64,000 nt of DNA from Neogemmobacter tilapiae (GTDB lineage: Bacteria > Pseudomonadota > Alphaproteobacteria > Rhodobacterales > Rhodobacteraceae), in the NCBI RefSeq assembly GCF_014652215.1, contig NZ_BMYJ01000006.1, forward strand, positions 116,534 to 180,533, read 5' to 3'. Positions 30,895 through 41,226 of this stretch are shown here, in pieces. The first letter of the stretch is position 1. Every line of letters begins with the position of its first letter. Under the pieces are notes generated by a model. The model did not search any database and had not been told where the DNA came from. It worked only from the letters and a program-made list of their open reading frames with translations. The position numbers and the translations under genes are program-made.

Positions 30895-30895
30895 T

Positions 30896-32437
30896 ATGAA
30901 CAACCTTCTGTCGATTGTCACATTCCTGCCCGCCGTGGCGGCCATCATCCTTGCGGTCTTTCTGCGGGGCAATGACCGCGCGGCGCAGGCCAATGCGAAA
31001 TGGGTGGCCCTGTTCGCCACAACGGCGACCTTTGTCGTCTCGCTGCTGATCCTTGCCAAGTTCGACCCGTCGAACACCGGCTTTCAACTGGTCGAAGAAG
31101 GCCAGTGGATCGCAGGGCTGAAATATAAGATGGGCGTCGATGGGATTTCGATCCTGTTCGTGCTGCTGACCACCTTTCTGATGCCAATCACCATCGCCGC
31201 CTGCTGGGAGGTGGAGCATCGGGTCAAGGAATACATGATCGCCTTCCTGATGCTGGAAACGCTGATGCTGGGCGTGTTCATGGCGCTGGATCTGGTGCTG
31301 TTCTACCTGTTCTTCGAGGCTGGTCTGATCCCGATGTTCCTGATCATCGGCATCTGGGGTGGCAAAGACCGCATCTATGCGGCCTTCAAATTCTTCCTCT
31401 ACACCTTCCTCGGCTCGGTTCTGATGCTGGTGGCCATGATCGCCATGTATGTCGATGCTGGCACCACGGATATCCCGACGCTGATGGCCCACAGCTTTGC
31501 CTCGGAATCCTTCAACGTCCTGGGCATTCATGTCGTGGGCGGGATGCAGACGTTGCTGTTCTTGGCCTTCTTTGCCAGCTTTGCCGTCAAGATGCCGATG
31601 TGGCCGGTGCACACCTGGTTGCCCGATGCCCACGTTCAGGCCCCCACCGCCGGTTCGGTCGTGCTTGCGGCGATCTTGCTGAAGATGGGTGGCTACGGCT
31701 TTCTGCGGTTCAGCCTGCCGATGTTCCCCATCGGGGCGGATGTGCTGACGCCGATGGTGCTGTGGATGTCGGCCATTGCCATCGTCTACACCTCGCTGGT
31801 GGCTTTGGCGCAAGAGGACATGAAAAAGCTGATCGCCTATTCGTCGGTGGCCCATATGGGCTATGTCACGATGGGTATCTTTGCGGCCAATCAGCAGGGG
31901 GTCGACGGGGCCATCTTTCAGATGCTCTCGCACGGGTTCATCTCGGGCGCGTTGTTCCTTTGCGTCGGTGTCATCTATGACCGGATGCACACGCGCGAGA
32001 TTGCGGCCTATGGCGGTCTTGTGAACCGGATGCCGCGCTATGCGCTGATCTTTATGTTCTTCACCATGGCCAACGTCGGCCTGCCCGGCACCTCGGGCTT
32101 TGTCGGCGAATTCCTCACCCTTGTCGGGGCCTTCCAAGCCAACACTTGGGTTGCTGCCATCGCCACCTCGGGCGTCATCCTGTCGGCGGCCTATGGTCTG
32201 TGGCTTTACCGCCGGGTCGTCATGGGCGACCTGATCAAAGAGGCGTTGAAGTCGATCACCGACATGACGGGCCGCGAAAAGGCGATCTTTGCGCCGCTGG
32301 TCTTTATGACCCTGCTGCTGGGTGTCTATCCGGCGCTGGTGACCGATCTGATCGGGCCTTCGACCAAGGCCCTTGTCGAAACCTATCAGGCTGCGCTGCC
32401 GGTGGTGGAAACCGCCGCAGCCGAAGCCCAGCACTAA
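30896..32437 (+). CDS. nuoM: NADH-quinone oxidoreductase subunit M
   Basis: A 513-residue antiporter-like proton-pumping subunit, starting two bases after the nuoL stop codon region. Markers are [47 protein letters not shown] and [20 protein letters not shown]. Length and motifs are normal for the family. It is followed by a GGAG site for nuoN. Confidence 0.97.
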   Translation: MNNLLSIVTFLPAVAAIILAVFLRGNDRAAQANAKWVALFATTATFVVSLLILAKFDPSNTGFQLVEEGQWIAGLKYKMGVDGISILFVLLTTFLMPITIAACWEVEHRVKEYMIAFLMLETLMLGVFMALDLVLFYLFFEAGLIPMFLIIGIWGGKDRIYAAFKFFLYTFLGSVLMLVAMIAMYVDAGTTDIPTLMAHSFASESFNVLGIHVVGGMQTLLFLAFFASFAVKMPMWPVHTWLPDAHVQAPTAGSVVLAAILLKMGGYGFLRFSLPMFPIGADVLTPMVLWMSAIAIVYTSLVALAQEDMKKLIAYSSVAHMGYVTMGIFAANQQGVDGAIFQMLSHGFISGALFLCVGVIYDRMHTREIAAYGGLVNRMPRYALIFMFFTMANVGLPGTSGFVGEFLTLVGAFQANTWVAAIATSGVILSAAYGLWLYRRVVMGDLIKEALKSITDMTGREKAIFAPLVFMTLLLGVYPALVTDLIGPSTKALVETYQAALPVVETAAAEAQH

Positions 32438-32447
32438 GGAGCGGCAG

Positions 32448-33887
32448 ATGATCTCTACCGACCTCTCTGTCGTCCTGCCGGAAATCACGCTGGCGGTCTT
32501 TGCGATGGCCGCACTGATGTTTGGTGCCTTTGCGGGCAAGGACAAGGTGGCCCCGTTGCTGACCTGGGTCACGGCGGCTGTCTTTGCAGGCCTTGCGATC
32601 TGGATCGGTGCGGGCGTCGATGGCGCGCGCCCGGCCTTTGGCGGGCTGTTCCAGGATGACCCCTTTGCGCGTTTTGCCAAGGTCGTTGTCTTGCTGTCCG
32701 CAGGCGCGGTTCTGGTGATGAGCCAAGATTACATGCAGCGTCGTGGCCTGCTGCGTTTTGAGTTCCCCATTCTGGCGGCCTTGTCGGTTCTGGGGATGAT
32801 GCTGATGGTTTCGGCGGGCGATCTGATGTCGCTTTACATGGCGTTGGAGCTGCAATCACTGGCGCTGTATGTGCTGGCTGCGATGCGCCGCGATGCGGCA
32901 AAATCGACCGAGGCCGGGATGAAGTACTTTGTCCTTGGGGCGCTGTCGTCGGGTCTGCTTTTGTATGGCGCGTCGTTGACCTATGGTTTTGCAGGGACTA
33001 CGCAATTCGCCGGGATCATGGAAAAGGTTCATCACGGGGAAATGCCCTTGGGCCTGCTGTTCGGTCTGGTCTTCATGCTGTCGGGGCTGGCTTTCAAGGT
33101 ATCGGCGGCCCCCTTCCACATGTGGACGCCCGACGTCTATGAAGGCTCGCCCACCCCTGTCACCGCGTTTTTCGCCACGGCGCCGAAAGTGGCGGCGGTC
33201 GCCTTGCTGGCGCGTGTGGTGCAGGATGCTTTTGGTCATGTGCCGGGTGATTGGGGGCAGGTGTTGGCGGCGCTGGCCGTTGCGTCGATGTTCCTAGGCG
33301 CGATTGCCGCCATCGGGCAACGCGATCTGAAACGGCTTATGGCCTATTCGTCGATTGCCCATATGGGCTTTGCGCTGATGGGGCTGGCGGTGGGGACGGT
33401 GGCCGGTGTGCAAGCGACGCTGATCTATATGGCGATCTACGTGACCATGAACATCGGCACCTTCGCCTTCATCATGTCGCTGGAGCGGGACGGCAAGCCA
33501 GTGACCAGTATCGACAGCCTGCATATGTTCAGCCGCGTGTCGCCGGGGAAAACGATGGCCGTGCTGGTGCTGATGTTCAGCCTTGCGGGGGTTCCGCCGA
33601 TGCTGGGCTTTTTCGGCAAGTTCTATGTGCTGCGGGCGGCGGTCGATGGTGGAATGCTGTGGCTTGCGGTGGCGGGGGCGGTGGCCTCGGTCATCGGGGC
33701 CTTCTACTATCTGCGCATCGTCTATTTCATGTGCTTTGGCCGGGATGGCGAAGTGGTGGAAAGCCGGATGTCGCCCGCACAGTTTGTGGCTCTGGCCGGG
33801 TCGGCCTTGGTGATGCTGGTCGGTATTTTCAACCTGTTCGGGATCGAGCCTTTGGCCGCACTGGCGGCGGAAACGCTTGTCCGCTGA
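32448..33887 (+). CDS. nuoN: NADH-quinone oxidoreductase subunit N
   Basis: A 479-residue antiporter-like subunit, last of the 14 nuo genes. Markers are [47 protein letters not shown] and [18 protein letters not shown]. The ATG at 32448 follows AAGGAGCGGCAG; an in-frame start at 32373 lies within nuoM and is rejected. Its end overlaps the birA start by 11 bases. Confidence 0.97.
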   Translation: MISTDLSVVLPEITLAVFAMAALMFGAFAGKDKVAPLLTWVTAAVFAGLAIWIGAGVDGARPAFGGLFQDDPFARFAKVVVLLSAGAVLVMSQDYMQRRGLLRFEFPILAALSVLGMMLMVSAGDLMSLYMALELQSLALYVLAAMRRDAAKSTEAGMKYFVLGALSSGLLLYGASLTYGFAGTTQFAGIMEKVHHGEMPLGLLFGLVFMLSGLAFKVSAAPFHMWTPDVYEGSPTPVTAFFATAPKVAAVALLARVVQDAFGHVPGDWGQVLAALAVASMFLGAIAAIGQRDLKRLMAYSSIAHMGFALMGLAVGTVAGVQATLIYMAIYVTMNIGTFAFIMSLERDGKPVTSIDSLHMFSRVSPGKTMAVLVLMFSLAGVPPMLGFFGKFYVLRAAVDGGMLWLAVAGAVASVIGAFYYLRIVYFMCFGRDGEVVESRMSPAQFVALAGSALVMLVGIFNLFGIEPLAALAAETLVR

Positions 33888-34626
33888 GGCACCAGCCTGG
33901 CCTTCGGGCCTAGGCCGCGTTGTCACCGATACGGTGGACAGCACCAACCGGCTGGCGCAGCTTGTGCTGGCCGGGAATGGTGGGCGGGCCAGTTGGGTGA
34001 TGGCGGGACAACAGACAAAGGGCCGGGGCCGACGCGGGAGGCCTTGGTCTAGCCCGCGTGGCAATTTCTACGGCACGCTGGCGATGCGCCTGGAGGATCC
34101 ACCCGCGAAACGGGCCTTGCGCAGCTTTGTCGCCGCCTTGGCCCTGCGCGATGCCTTGGCCGATCTGACGGGGGCCGGGGCTGGTCTGCGGCTGAAATGG
34201 CCGAACGATGTGCTGCTGAATGGCGGTAAGGTGGCGGGTATCCTGCTGGAAAATGCGGGCGATGTTCTTTGCGTCGGCATCGGCGTCAACCTGATCGCCG
34301 GGCCGGATGACTTGCTGGTGGAGCCGGGGGCCGTGGCGCCGGTGACGGTTCTGGCGGAAACTGGGCAAAGGCTGTCGCCGGAAACCCTGCTGAATCATCT
34401 GGCCCCGGCCTTTGCCCGCTGGGATGCCATGCTGAACGCCGCAGGCTTTGCCCCGCTGCGCAAGGAATTTCTGGCCCATGCCGCCCGGCTGGGCCAGCAG
34501 ATCACGGCCCGAACGGGCAGCCAGATAAGGCAGGGCCGCTATGACGGGCTGGATGAAAACGGCGCGTTGATCCTGACGACATCACAGGGACAGGAAATTA
34601 TCCCCGCCGCCGAGGTGTTCTTTTGA
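33877..34626 (+). CDS. birA: Biotin-[acetyl-CoA-carboxylase] ligase
   Basis: A 249-residue biotin protein ligase that attaches biotin to carboxylase carrier proteins. [19 protein letters not shown] is the biotin-adenylate loop and [20 protein letters not shown] the second signature. There is no N-terminal winged-helix domain, so it is a catalytic-only (class I) ligase, not a repressor. It begins at TTG inside the end of nuoN and is followed by coaX, a conserved Rhodobacteraceae arrangement. Confidence 0.93.
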   Translation: MSAEAPAWPSGLGRVVTDTVDSTNRLAQLVLAGNGGRASWVMAGQQTKGRGRRGRPWSSPRGNFYGTLAMRLEDPPAKRALRSFVAALALRDALADLTGAGAGLRLKWPNDVLLNGGKVAGILLENAGDVLCVGIGVNLIAGPDDLLVEPGAVAPVTVLAETGQRLSPETLLNHLAPAFARWDAMLNAAGFAPLRKEFLAHAARLGQQITARTGSQIRQGRYDGLDENGALILTTSQGQEIIPAAEVFF

Positions 34627-34664
34627 GCCGGATCACAAAGCCCGCTGATCGGAAAGGCTAAACC

Positions 34665-35441
34665 ATGCTTCTGGCGATTGACTGCGGCAACACCAACACC
34701 GTCTTTTCCATTTGGGACGGAATGCGCTTTCTGGCGACATGGCGGATTGCCACCGATCACAAGCGGACGGCGGATGAATATTTCGTCTGGCTGTCCAGCC
34801 TGATGAATCTGACGGGCACACAGGCCCACATCACCAAGGCCATCATTTCCTCAACCGTGCCCCGTGTCGTCTTTAATCTCCGCGTTCTCTGCAACCGCTA
34901 TTTCGACTGCCGCCCGCTTGTGGTGGGCAAACCGGAATGTGCCTTGCCGGTGGCCCCTCGGGTGGATCAGGGGGTGACGGTGGGGCCGGACCGGCTGGTG
35001 AACACAGTGGGCGCGCATGACCGGCATGGCGGCGATCTGATCGTGGTGGATTTCGGCACGGCGACGACGCTGGATGTGGTCGATCACGACGGCGCCTATG
35101 TCGGCGGCGTCATCGCCCCCGGCGTGAACCTGTCGCTTGAGGCGCTGCATATGGCGGCCGCTGCCCTGCCGCATGTCGATGTCAGTCGCCCGGCACAGGT
35201 GGTGGGGACCAACACCATTGCCTGTATGCAATCCGGGGTCTATTGGGGATACATCGGGCTGGTCGAAGGGATCATTGCCCGCATTCGGGCGGAACGCGAC
35301 CGGCCGATGAAAGTCATTGCCACCGGGGGGCTTGCCCCGCTGTTCCAGCAGGATACAACCGTATTCGACTCGGTCGAGGATGACCTGACCATGCATGGTC
35401 TGATGTTGATCGACCGCTACAATCACAAGGACGCGACATGA
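34665..35441 (+). CDS. coaX: Type III pantothenate kinase
   Basis: A 258-residue enzyme for the first step of coenzyme A synthesis, ASKHA fold. MLLAIDCGNTNTVFSIW is the phosphate-binding motif, GPDRLVNTVGA the pantothenate site and VVDFGTATTLDVVD the catalytic Asp segment. A GGAAAGG site lies 10 bases before the ATG. Coupled by ATGA to rnj. Confidence 0.96.
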   Translation: MLLAIDCGNTNTVFSIWDGMRFLATWRIATDHKRTADEYFVWLSSLMNLTGTQAHITKAIISSTVPRVVFNLRVLCNRYFDCRPLVVGKPECALPVAPRVDQGVTVGPDRLVNTVGAHDRHGGDLIVVDFGTATTLDVVDHDGAYVGGVIAPGVNLSLEALHMAAAALPHVDVSRPAQVVGTNTIACMQSGVYWGYIGLVEGIIARIRAERDRPMKVIATGGLAPLFQQDTTVFDSVEDDLTMHGLMLIDRYNHKDAT

Positions 35442-37111
35442 GCACCAATCGCCTGATCTATCTTCCCCTTGGCGGCGCGGGGGAGATCGGGATGAACTGC
35501 TACGTCTATGGCTATGGCCCGGCGGGCAAGGAACGGCTGCTGGTCGTGGATCTGGGGGTCACCTTCCCCGATATGGACACGACGCCGGGTGTCGATCTGA
35601 TCCTGCCCGATGTGTCTTGGCTGGCCGAACGCCGCGACCGGATCGAGGCGATCATCATCACCCATGCGCACGAAGACCACATTGGCGCTTTGGCGCATCT
35701 CTGGCCCGATCTCAAGGCCAAGGTCTATGCGCGGCGGTTCACGGCGGCCATCGGGCGGTTGAAGCTGGAAGAGGCGGGCCTGCCGCTGGATACGATCACC
35801 ACGGTCGAACCCCATCCGGCCCAGATCGAGGCGGGGCCCTTCAAGGTGCAATTCCTGCCCATCGCCCATTCGATCCCCGAAAGCAGCGCTTTGGTGATCG
35901 ACACGCCGTCGGGGCGGATCCTGCACAGCGGCGATTTCAAGCTGGATGAAACGCCCGTGGTGGGCGAAGGCTGGAACCCCGATCTTTTCGACAGCATTGC
36001 GCGGGAAGTGCCGGTTAAGGTGCTGATGTGCGATTCGACCAACGTGTTCTCACCCTTGCCGGGGCGTTCGGAAACGACGCTGCAAGCGCCGATCACCGAA
36101 TTGATCAAGGCGCAAAAAGGGATGGTCGTGGCCACGACCTTTGCCTCGAACGTGGCGCGGTTGAAGACACTGGCCGAGGCGGCACAGGCCGCGGGGCGGA
36201 CAATCTGCCTGATGGGCCGCGCCATGCAACGCATGGTCAAGGTGGCGCAGGAAACCGGCGTTCTGACGCATTTCCCGAGAACTATTCCGCCGGAACAGGC
36301 AGCCGAGGTGCCGCGCGGCAATCTGATGTTGCTGGTCACCGGTTCGCAAGGCGAACGCCGGGCGGCCACGGCGCAGCTTAGCCGTGGCAAGTATCTGGGC
36401 ATCGAGATGAAAGAGGGCGACACCTTCCTCTTTTCCTCGAAAACCATTCCGGGCAACGAACGCGACGTGATCCGTATCATGAACGCCTTCAGCGAAATGG
36501 GCGTGAACATCGTCGATGATCAGGGCGGCAAATATCACGTCTCGGGCCATGCCAACCGCCCGGACCTTGAGGCGGTTCATGCCCTGATCAATCCGGCGAT
36601 GCTGGTGCCGATGCATGGCGAACACCGCCACCTGCGCGAACATGCGCGGCTGGCGGCGGAACGGGGGATCACCGCAGATGTGATCACCAATGGCATGATG
36701 GTCAACCTGACGGGTGATGCGCCGGAAGTGGTGGAATACATCGAAACCGGCCGCGTCTATCTGGATGGTTCGGTGCTGATCGGCGCGATGGACGGGGTTA
36801 TCCGCGACCGTATCCGGCTGGCGCTGAATGGTCATGTGACGGTGACGGTCATTCTGGACGAGAATGACGAACTGCTGGGTGAGGCTTGGGTTGAACTTTA
36901 TGGCCTGCCCGCCAAAGGCCAGCGCGCCCCCGATCTGGCGGCGGCGATGGAATCCGAACTGACGGAAATGCTGAACGGGGCAGGGCGCAAGGTCTTGCGG
37001 GATGAGGACAAGACCGAAGAGGCGATCCGCCGCGTCGTGCGTCAGGTGGGGGTCGAAGAGATTGGCAAAAAGCCCGAGGTGACAGTGGTCGTCAGCCGGA
37101 TGGAAGCCTGA
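35438..37111 (+). CDS. rnj: Ribonuclease J
   Basis: A 557-residue metallo-beta-lactamase / beta-CASP ribonuclease with 5' exonuclease and endonuclease activity in RNA maturation and decay. ITHAHEDHIGAL near residue 73 is the zinc motif. Further signatures are HSIPESSALVIDTP, HSGDFKLDE, CDSTNVF and the beta-CASP segment GHANRPDLEAVHALINP with PMHGEHRHL. A C-terminal domain ends REEIGKK-like. A terminator follows 22 bases after the stop. Confidence 0.95.
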   Translation: MSTNRLIYLPLGGAGEIGMNCYVYGYGPAGKERLLVVDLGVTFPDMDTTPGVDLILPDVSWLAERRDRIEAIIITHAHEDHIGALAHLWPDLKAKVYARRFTAAIGRLKLEEAGLPLDTITTVEPHPAQIEAGPFKVQFLPIAHSIPESSALVIDTPSGRILHSGDFKLDETPVVGEGWNPDLFDSIAREVPVKVLMCDSTNVFSPLPGRSETTLQAPITELIKAQKGMVVATTFASNVARLKTLAEAAQAAGRTICLMGRAMQRMVKVAQETGVLTHFPRTIPPEQAAEVPRGNLMLLVTGSQGERRAATAQLSRGKYLGIEMKEGDTFLFSSKTIPGNERDVIRIMNAFSEMGVNIVDDQGGKYHVSGHANRPDLEAVHALINPAMLVPMHGEHRHLREHARLAAERGITADVITNGMMVNLTGDAPEVVEYIETGRVYLDGSVLIGAMDGVIRDRIRLALNGHVTVTVILDENDELLGEAWVELYGLPAKGQRAPDLAAAMESELTEMLNGAGRKVLRDEDKTEEAIRRVVRQVGVEEIGKKPEVTVVVSRMEA

Positions 37112-37133
37112 TCCACCGATCCGACAAGAAAAA

Positions 37134-37161
37134 GGGCGGGCCCATCGGCCCGCCCTTTTTT
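37134..37161. terminator. Bidirectional rho-independent terminator
   Basis: GGGCGGGCC (37134-37142) pairs with GGCCCGCCC (37147-37155) around CATC, with a T run after it and an A run before it. It terminates rnj on the plus strand and the DEAD-box gene on the minus strand. Confidence 0.9.
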
Positions 37162-37174
37162 ATTCTGCGCTGGC

Positions 37175-38845
37175 CTATTCGGGCTGCGCTTGCGCCATCA
37201 CGGGCGCGGCAATGTCATCCTCGGGCGTCACCTTGTCTTCGGGCAGGGCAAAGCTGCGCAGGATGAAATCGGGCACATGATCGCCCATCCCCACCACCGC
37301 AGGCCCCAGATCGCGCGAATAGTCCCTCCGCCGATCTTCGCGACGATCTTCCCGACGCTCGCCCGAACGATCCTCGCGCCGATCGCCATGGCGTTCCCCA
37401 TTGCGGTCCTCACGCCGGTCATTCTGCCGCCGGTCCCCATCGGCCCGCTCGCCCTCGCGCCGATCATCCCGCCGCTCACCATCCCGGCGCGGCCGATCCC
37501 GGCGTTCGTCATCCCGACGCGGGCGCGGCGCTTCAGCTTCCACCACGGCCACCACTTCCGCCTCAGCGGCCACGGCCGCAGGCTCACGCTTGATCCGCTC
37601 ACGCCCCCGGCTGCGGCTCGGGCGCTCGCCCTCCGCCCGCTCGGGCCGATCACTCGTGCGGCGGGTGCTGCCCTCGGGCCGCTCCTCAAAGCTAAAGCCT
37701 TCCGGCATCGCCCCACGCGGAATTGGATGTTTTACCAGCGACTCAATCGCCCCCAGATATTTGTCATCGGCCGGCGTCACGATGGTAAAGGCCTTGCCCT
37801 TACGCCCCGCCCGCCCTGTCCGCCCAATCCGGTGAACATAATCCTCCGGATGCGACGGTGCATCAAAATTGAACACATGGCTCACCGCCGGAATGTCCAG
37901 ACCCCGCGCCGCCACGTCCGACGCCACCAGCACATGCAGCGACCCATCGCGGAACCCATCCAGCGTCTTCATCCGCTGGCTTTGGTCCAGATCGCCATGA
38001 ATCGGTGCCGCGTTGAAACCATGCCGTTTCAGCGACTTGGCCACCACATCCACGTCCATCTTGCGGTTGCAGAAGACAATCGCGTTGGTGCAAGCCTCAC
38101 CTTCCGCCGCGATCAACGCCCGCAGTGCCGCCCGCTTCATCGCCGCCGCCGCATCCCGCCGCCCGCCCGGCAGGCTGATCAGGATCTGCTCAATCGTCTC
38201 CGAGGTCGTCGCCTGACGCGCCACCTCGATCTTCACTGCCCCCGTCAGGAAGGTGTTCGTCAGCCGCTCAATCTCTGGCGCCATCGTCGCCGAATAGAAC
38301 AGGGTCTGGCGGGTAAAGGGCGTCAGCTTAAAGATCCGCTCGATATCCGGGATGAACCCCATGTCCAGCATCCGGTCGGCCTCATCCACCACCATGATCT
38401 GCACGCCCGTCAGCAACAGCTTGCCGCGTTCCACATGGTCCAGCAGACGCCCCGGCGTGGCGATCAACACGTCCACCCCCCGGTCGATCAGCTTGTCCTG
38501 TTCGCCAAAGGACACGCCGCCAATCAGCAGCGCCTTGGTCAGCTTGGTGTGTTTCGCATAGGTGTCAAAGTTTTCTGCCACCTGGGCGGCCAGTTCCCGC
38601 GTCGGGCACAGAACCAGCGAACGCGGCATCCGGGCGCGGGCGCGGCCTTGGCCCAAAAGGGTGATCATCGGCAGGCTGAAAGAGGCCGTCTTGCCGGTGC
38701 CCGTCTGCGCGATGCCCAAGACATCCTTGCCTTGCAAGGCATGTGGGATCGCCTGCGCCTGAATGGGGGTCGGGGTTTCATAGCCGGTTTCGGCCACAGC
38801 TTGCAAAACGCGCGGGTCCAGCGCGAGATCGGAAAATTTGGTCAT
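37175..38845 (-). CDS. DEAD-box ATP-dependent RNA helicase, RhlE/DeaD type
   Basis: A 556-residue RNA helicase. The Q motif (FSDLALDPRVLQAV..GYETPTPIQ) is at the N-terminus, followed by AQTGTGKT, PTRELA, VVDEADRMLDMGF, SAT and HRIGRTGRAGRKG. After about residue 400 comes a long charged tail with runs of Arg, Asp, Glu and Gly (ERREDRREDRR-type repeats), likely RNA-binding and disordered. I use the ATG at 38845; a longer start at 38896 would precede the Q motif by 17 more residues. A hairpin lies just upstream of the ribosome site. Confidence 0.93.
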   Translation of the reverse strand: MTKFSDLALDPRVLQAVAETGYETPTPIQAQAIPHALQGKDVLGIAQTGTGKTASFSLPMITLLGQGRARARMPRSLVLCPTRELAAQVAENFDTYAKHTKLTKALLIGGVSFGEQDKLIDRGVDVLIATPGRLLDHVERGKLLLTGVQIMVVDEADRMLDMGFIPDIERIFKLTPFTRQTLFYSATMAPEIERLTNTFLTGAVKIEVARQATTSETIEQILISLPGGRRDAAAAMKRAALRALIAAEGEACTNAIVFCNRKMDVDVVAKSLKRHGFNAAPIHGDLDQSQRMKTLDGFRDGSLHVLVASDVAARGLDIPAVSHVFNFDAPSHPEDYVHRIGRTGRAGRKGKAFTIVTPADDKYLGAIESLVKHPIPRGAMPEGFSFEERPEGSTRRTSDRPERAEGERPSRSRGRERIKREPAAVAAEAEVVAVVEAEAPRPRRDDERRDRPRRDGERRDDRREGERADGDRRQNDRREDRNGERHGDRREDRSGERREDRREDRRRDYSRDLGPAVVGMGDHVPDFILRSFALPEDKVTPEDDIAAPVMAQAQPE

Positions 38846-38859
38846 AAGCGTCCTGTCTG

Positions 38860-38878
38860 GTGCGGAACCCTTCCGCAC
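38860..38878 (-). promoter_or_regulatory. Hairpin in the leader of the DEAD-box gene
   Basis: GTGCGGAA and TTCCGCAC form a perfect 8-base stem with a 3-base loop. On the minus strand it ends 14 bases before the ATG, just ahead of the AGGA ribosome site. It could influence translation in the cold, a common control point for such helicases (inference). Confidence 0.45.
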
Positions 38879-39008
38879 GGAATTGGTGGGACGCAAGTTT
38901 CCGGGCGCCCCGGCGTCATGGGCAGGCGTTACCTGCTGCCGTCCCGCTAGGCGATTTTGCGGGAAAGGTCAAGGAAACTGGCCCAATGACCCGACGAAAG
39001 GCGGGGCC

Positions 39009-39569
39009 TTACAGGGGTTTTGTGGCCAGAGCCGCCCGCAGCGCCGTCTCAAGACTGGCAAGGTCGGGGCAGGGGGTGAACAGGTTCTTGACCGACGCAT
39101 CGGCAAAGCCTTGGGCCACGATATGGTCGATCAGCGCGATCAAGGGCTGCCAATAGCCGTTGATGTCTAGCAGAAACAAGGGCTTGGAATGCAGGCCAAT
39201 CTGCGCCCAGGTCAGAACCTCAAAGAATTCGTCCAAGGAACCCGCCCCACCCGGCAGCACCACGATGGCATCCGAATTCATGAACATGACTTTCTTGCGT
39301 TCATGCATGTCTTCGGTGATCACCGTCTGGCTGAAATCGCGCGTGGCCCGTTCCCGGCCCAGCAGGTGGGTGGGAATCACCCCCAGCGTCGCGGCCCCCG
39401 CGTCCATCGCGGCCCGCGCCACCTCGCCCATGATGCCCACATCGCCCGCGCCATAGACCAGACGCCAATCGTTGCGGGCGATCACCGCACCAAAGCCTTG
39501 GGCGGCTTCGGCATAGGCCGGGCTATGGCCGGACCGCGCGCCGCAGAAAACACAAATGGAATGGCGCAT
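39009..39569 (-). CDS. LOG family protein (TIGR00730 type)
   Basis: A 186-residue Rossmann-like protein of the lysine-decarboxylase-like / LOG family, now known as phosphoribohydrolases acting on nucleoside monophosphates (cytokinin activation in plants and microbes). GAGDVGIMGEVARAAMDAG and VLPGGAGSLDEFFEVLTWAQIG are the two signatures; the usual PGGxGTxxE reads PGGAGSLDE here, Ser for Thr. It lies upstream of the DEAD-box gene with 163 bases between. Confidence 0.88.
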   Translation of the reverse strand: MRHSICVFCGARSGHSPAYAEAAQGFGAVIARNDWRLVYGAGDVGIMGEVARAAMDAGAATLGVIPTHLLGRERATRDFSQTVITEDMHERKKVMFMNSDAIVVLPGGAGSLDEFFEVLTWAQIGLHSKPLFLLDINGYWQPLIALIDHIVAQGFADASVKNLFTPCPDLASLETALRAALATKPL

Positions 39570-39656
39570 GGGCTGTCCCCGTGAAAAAGGTTGCGTAGGG
39601 CTTCAATATCGGAGTTTCTGAGAGAAGGAAAAGGTGCAGGGCAAAGGTTGGTCCAG

Positions 39657-41027
39657 ATGGCGCGGAACGGGCAGATGACTCCGGCTTTTTCATGGGCGCT
39701 GGCGATGGTGGTTGCTGGGGCCGTGGTGGTGATTGCGGTGGTGGCGATCTTGCCCAAAGAACCCTCGGTCGCCCCTAACGCGCCGCAGCCTGTGGCGGCC
39801 TTTGCGCCTGACAAGGCCCAACCGGCAGCGGAGGTGGCCACAGTCACACCGGCGCCGACGGAACCAAAGATCGAGGCCCCCCCGGCAACACCTGTCGTGG
39901 CCGCGCCTGAACCCGCCCCGGAACCGGCCCCGCCCGAAGTGGCCGAGGTCACCGCGCCACCCGCTGAAGACCCGGCCGAGGCCGAGGCCATCGCCGCCTT
40001 GGAACTGCCCACGCTGGAAACACCTGCCGAAGCGACGGTTGCGCCCGAGCCCAAAGTCGAAGCTAAACCTGTCTCTGCACCCGAGCCAGAACCCGCGCCC
40101 GAACCTGCATCGCCCGATCCGGTTGCACCTTCCTTCGATACGGTCCGCGTCGAGCCCGATGGGGCTGCCTTGGTCGCCGGGCGGGCCGATCCCGGTGCCA
40201 GGGTCGCGCTGATGGTCGAAGGCAAGCCCTTGGCCGAGGTGACCGCCGATGCCGCCGGGAATTTCGTGGCCATGTTCGACCTGCCCGCCGACGCCCAACC
40301 GCGCCTGATGTCACTCTTGGCGACAGATGGGGCAGGGCAGGAAATGCCGTCCTCTGACAGCGTCGCCATCGCCCCGATTGCCGCCCCGGTGGTCGAGATT
40401 GCGGTGGCCGAAGCGCCTGCCGTTAGCGAGCCGGCGCAAGCCCCCGCGGCCTTGGTTGTCTCACCCGAGGGTGCGCGGTTGGCACAAGCCGAACCCGCGC
40501 CCAGCCCGGTGACCATCGACACGTTCAGCTTTGACGCCGCAGGGGCCGCCCAACTTTCGGGCCGGGGGGCCGCAGGGGCCTCGGTGCGGCTTTATCTCGA
40601 CAATGCCGAAATGGCGTTGGTGCAGGTTGGCGAAAGCGGCCTCTGGCAGGCCGATCTGGCAGCGGTGGAACCGGGTTCCTATGTGCTGCGGGCCGATCAG
40701 ATGGGGCCAGGGGGGCAGGTTCTGGCCCGCGTAGAACAAGAAGTCACACGCGAGGCGATGCCCGAACCCGCCGTCGAACCCGAACCAATGGCCGTCGCCG
40801 AACCTGTGCCGGCCGCGCCGGAACCCGAAGCCGCCGCAAACCCCGAAACAGCCCCGCCAGCGCCGCTGACGGTGACGGTAAAGCCTGGTTATTCCCTTTG
40901 GCGCATCGCCAATGAACAGATGGGTGATGGGGTGATGTATGTGCAGGTGTTCGAGGCGAACAAGGACCAGATCCGCAACCCCGACCTGATCTATCCGGGC
41001 CAGGTCTTCACCATCCCCGCCCCCTGA
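39657..41027 (+). CDS. LysM-domain envelope protein
   Basis: A 456-residue protein with one N-terminal transmembrane segment (FSWALAMVVAGAVVVIAVVAI), a long Pro/Ala/Glu linker (about residues 40-160) and two Ig-like/bacterial repeats (DTVRVEPDGAALVAGRADPGARVAL and FSFDAAGAAQLSGRGAAGASVRL). The C-terminal LysM domain (VTVKPGYSLWRIANEQMG..QIRNPDLIYPGQVFTIP) binds peptidoglycan. The ATG at 39657 is preceded by AAAGG; 39675 or a TTG at 39591 are alternatives. Likely spans the inner membrane and reaches the cell wall. Confidence 0.85.
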   Translation: MARNGQMTPAFSWALAMVVAGAVVVIAVVAILPKEPSVAPNAPQPVAAFAPDKAQPAAEVATVTPAPTEPKIEAPPATPVVAAPEPAPEPAPPEVAEVTAPPAEDPAEAEAIAALELPTLETPAEATVAPEPKVEAKPVSAPEPEPAPEPASPDPVAPSFDTVRVEPDGAALVAGRADPGARVALMVEGKPLAEVTADAAGNFVAMFDLPADAQPRLMSLLATDGAGQEMPSSDSVAIAPIAAPVVEIAVAEAPAVSEPAQAPAALVVSPEGARLAQAEPAPSPVTIDTFSFDAAGAAQLSGRGAAGASVRLYLDNAEMALVQVGESGLWQADLAAVEPGSYVLRADQMGPGGQVLARVEQEVTREAMPEPAVEPEPMAVAEPVPAAPEPEAAANPETAPPAPLTVTVKPGYSLWRIANEQMGDGVMYVQVFEANKDQIRNPDLIYPGQVFTIPAP

Positions 41028-41044
41028 CCGGCGTGATCCACCGG

Positions 41045-41211
41045 CATGGCCTTCGGCCATAAGACTTTTGTTGGCCTCCGCTTCGCTGCGGCGATGGGAG
41101 GGCGGCTGCCCTCCCAAACCCTCCCGAGGTATTTGGGGCAAGATGAATGGGCTTTCATCTTGCCATAAATACCTGGGGGTGTGAGCAAAGCGAACAGGGG
41201 GCAAAGCCCCC
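41045..41211. repeat. Composite intergenic palindrome block
   Basis: The gap between the LysM gene and arsR is packed with hairpins. GGCC-type ATGGCC/GGCCAT lies at 41045-41059, and GGGAGGGC/GCCCTCCC at 41096-41115. A long imperfect palindrome spans 41121-41179 with arms containing GGTATTT and GGCAAGATGAA. GGGGGC/GCCCCC lies at 41197-41211. The CAAGATGAA-containing palindrome looks like an element scattered through Rhodobacteraceae genomes (from memory). It may also act as a terminator for both convergent genes. Confidence 0.6.
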
Positions 41212-41226
41212 TTGAATGTATCAGGC

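Noticed and set aside
37401-37700. Arg/Asp/Glu-coding repeats in the helicase tail as a possible tandem DNA repeat or CRISPR-like array
   Set aside because: The repeats are irregular in length, in frame, and encode the charged disordered tail of the helicase; no spacer-repeat structure.
37190-38950. Plus-strand open frame of 586 codons opposite the DEAD-box helicase
   Set aside because: Antisense shadow; the minus strand has all helicase motifs and the plus translation is Pro/Arg/His-biased with no domain.
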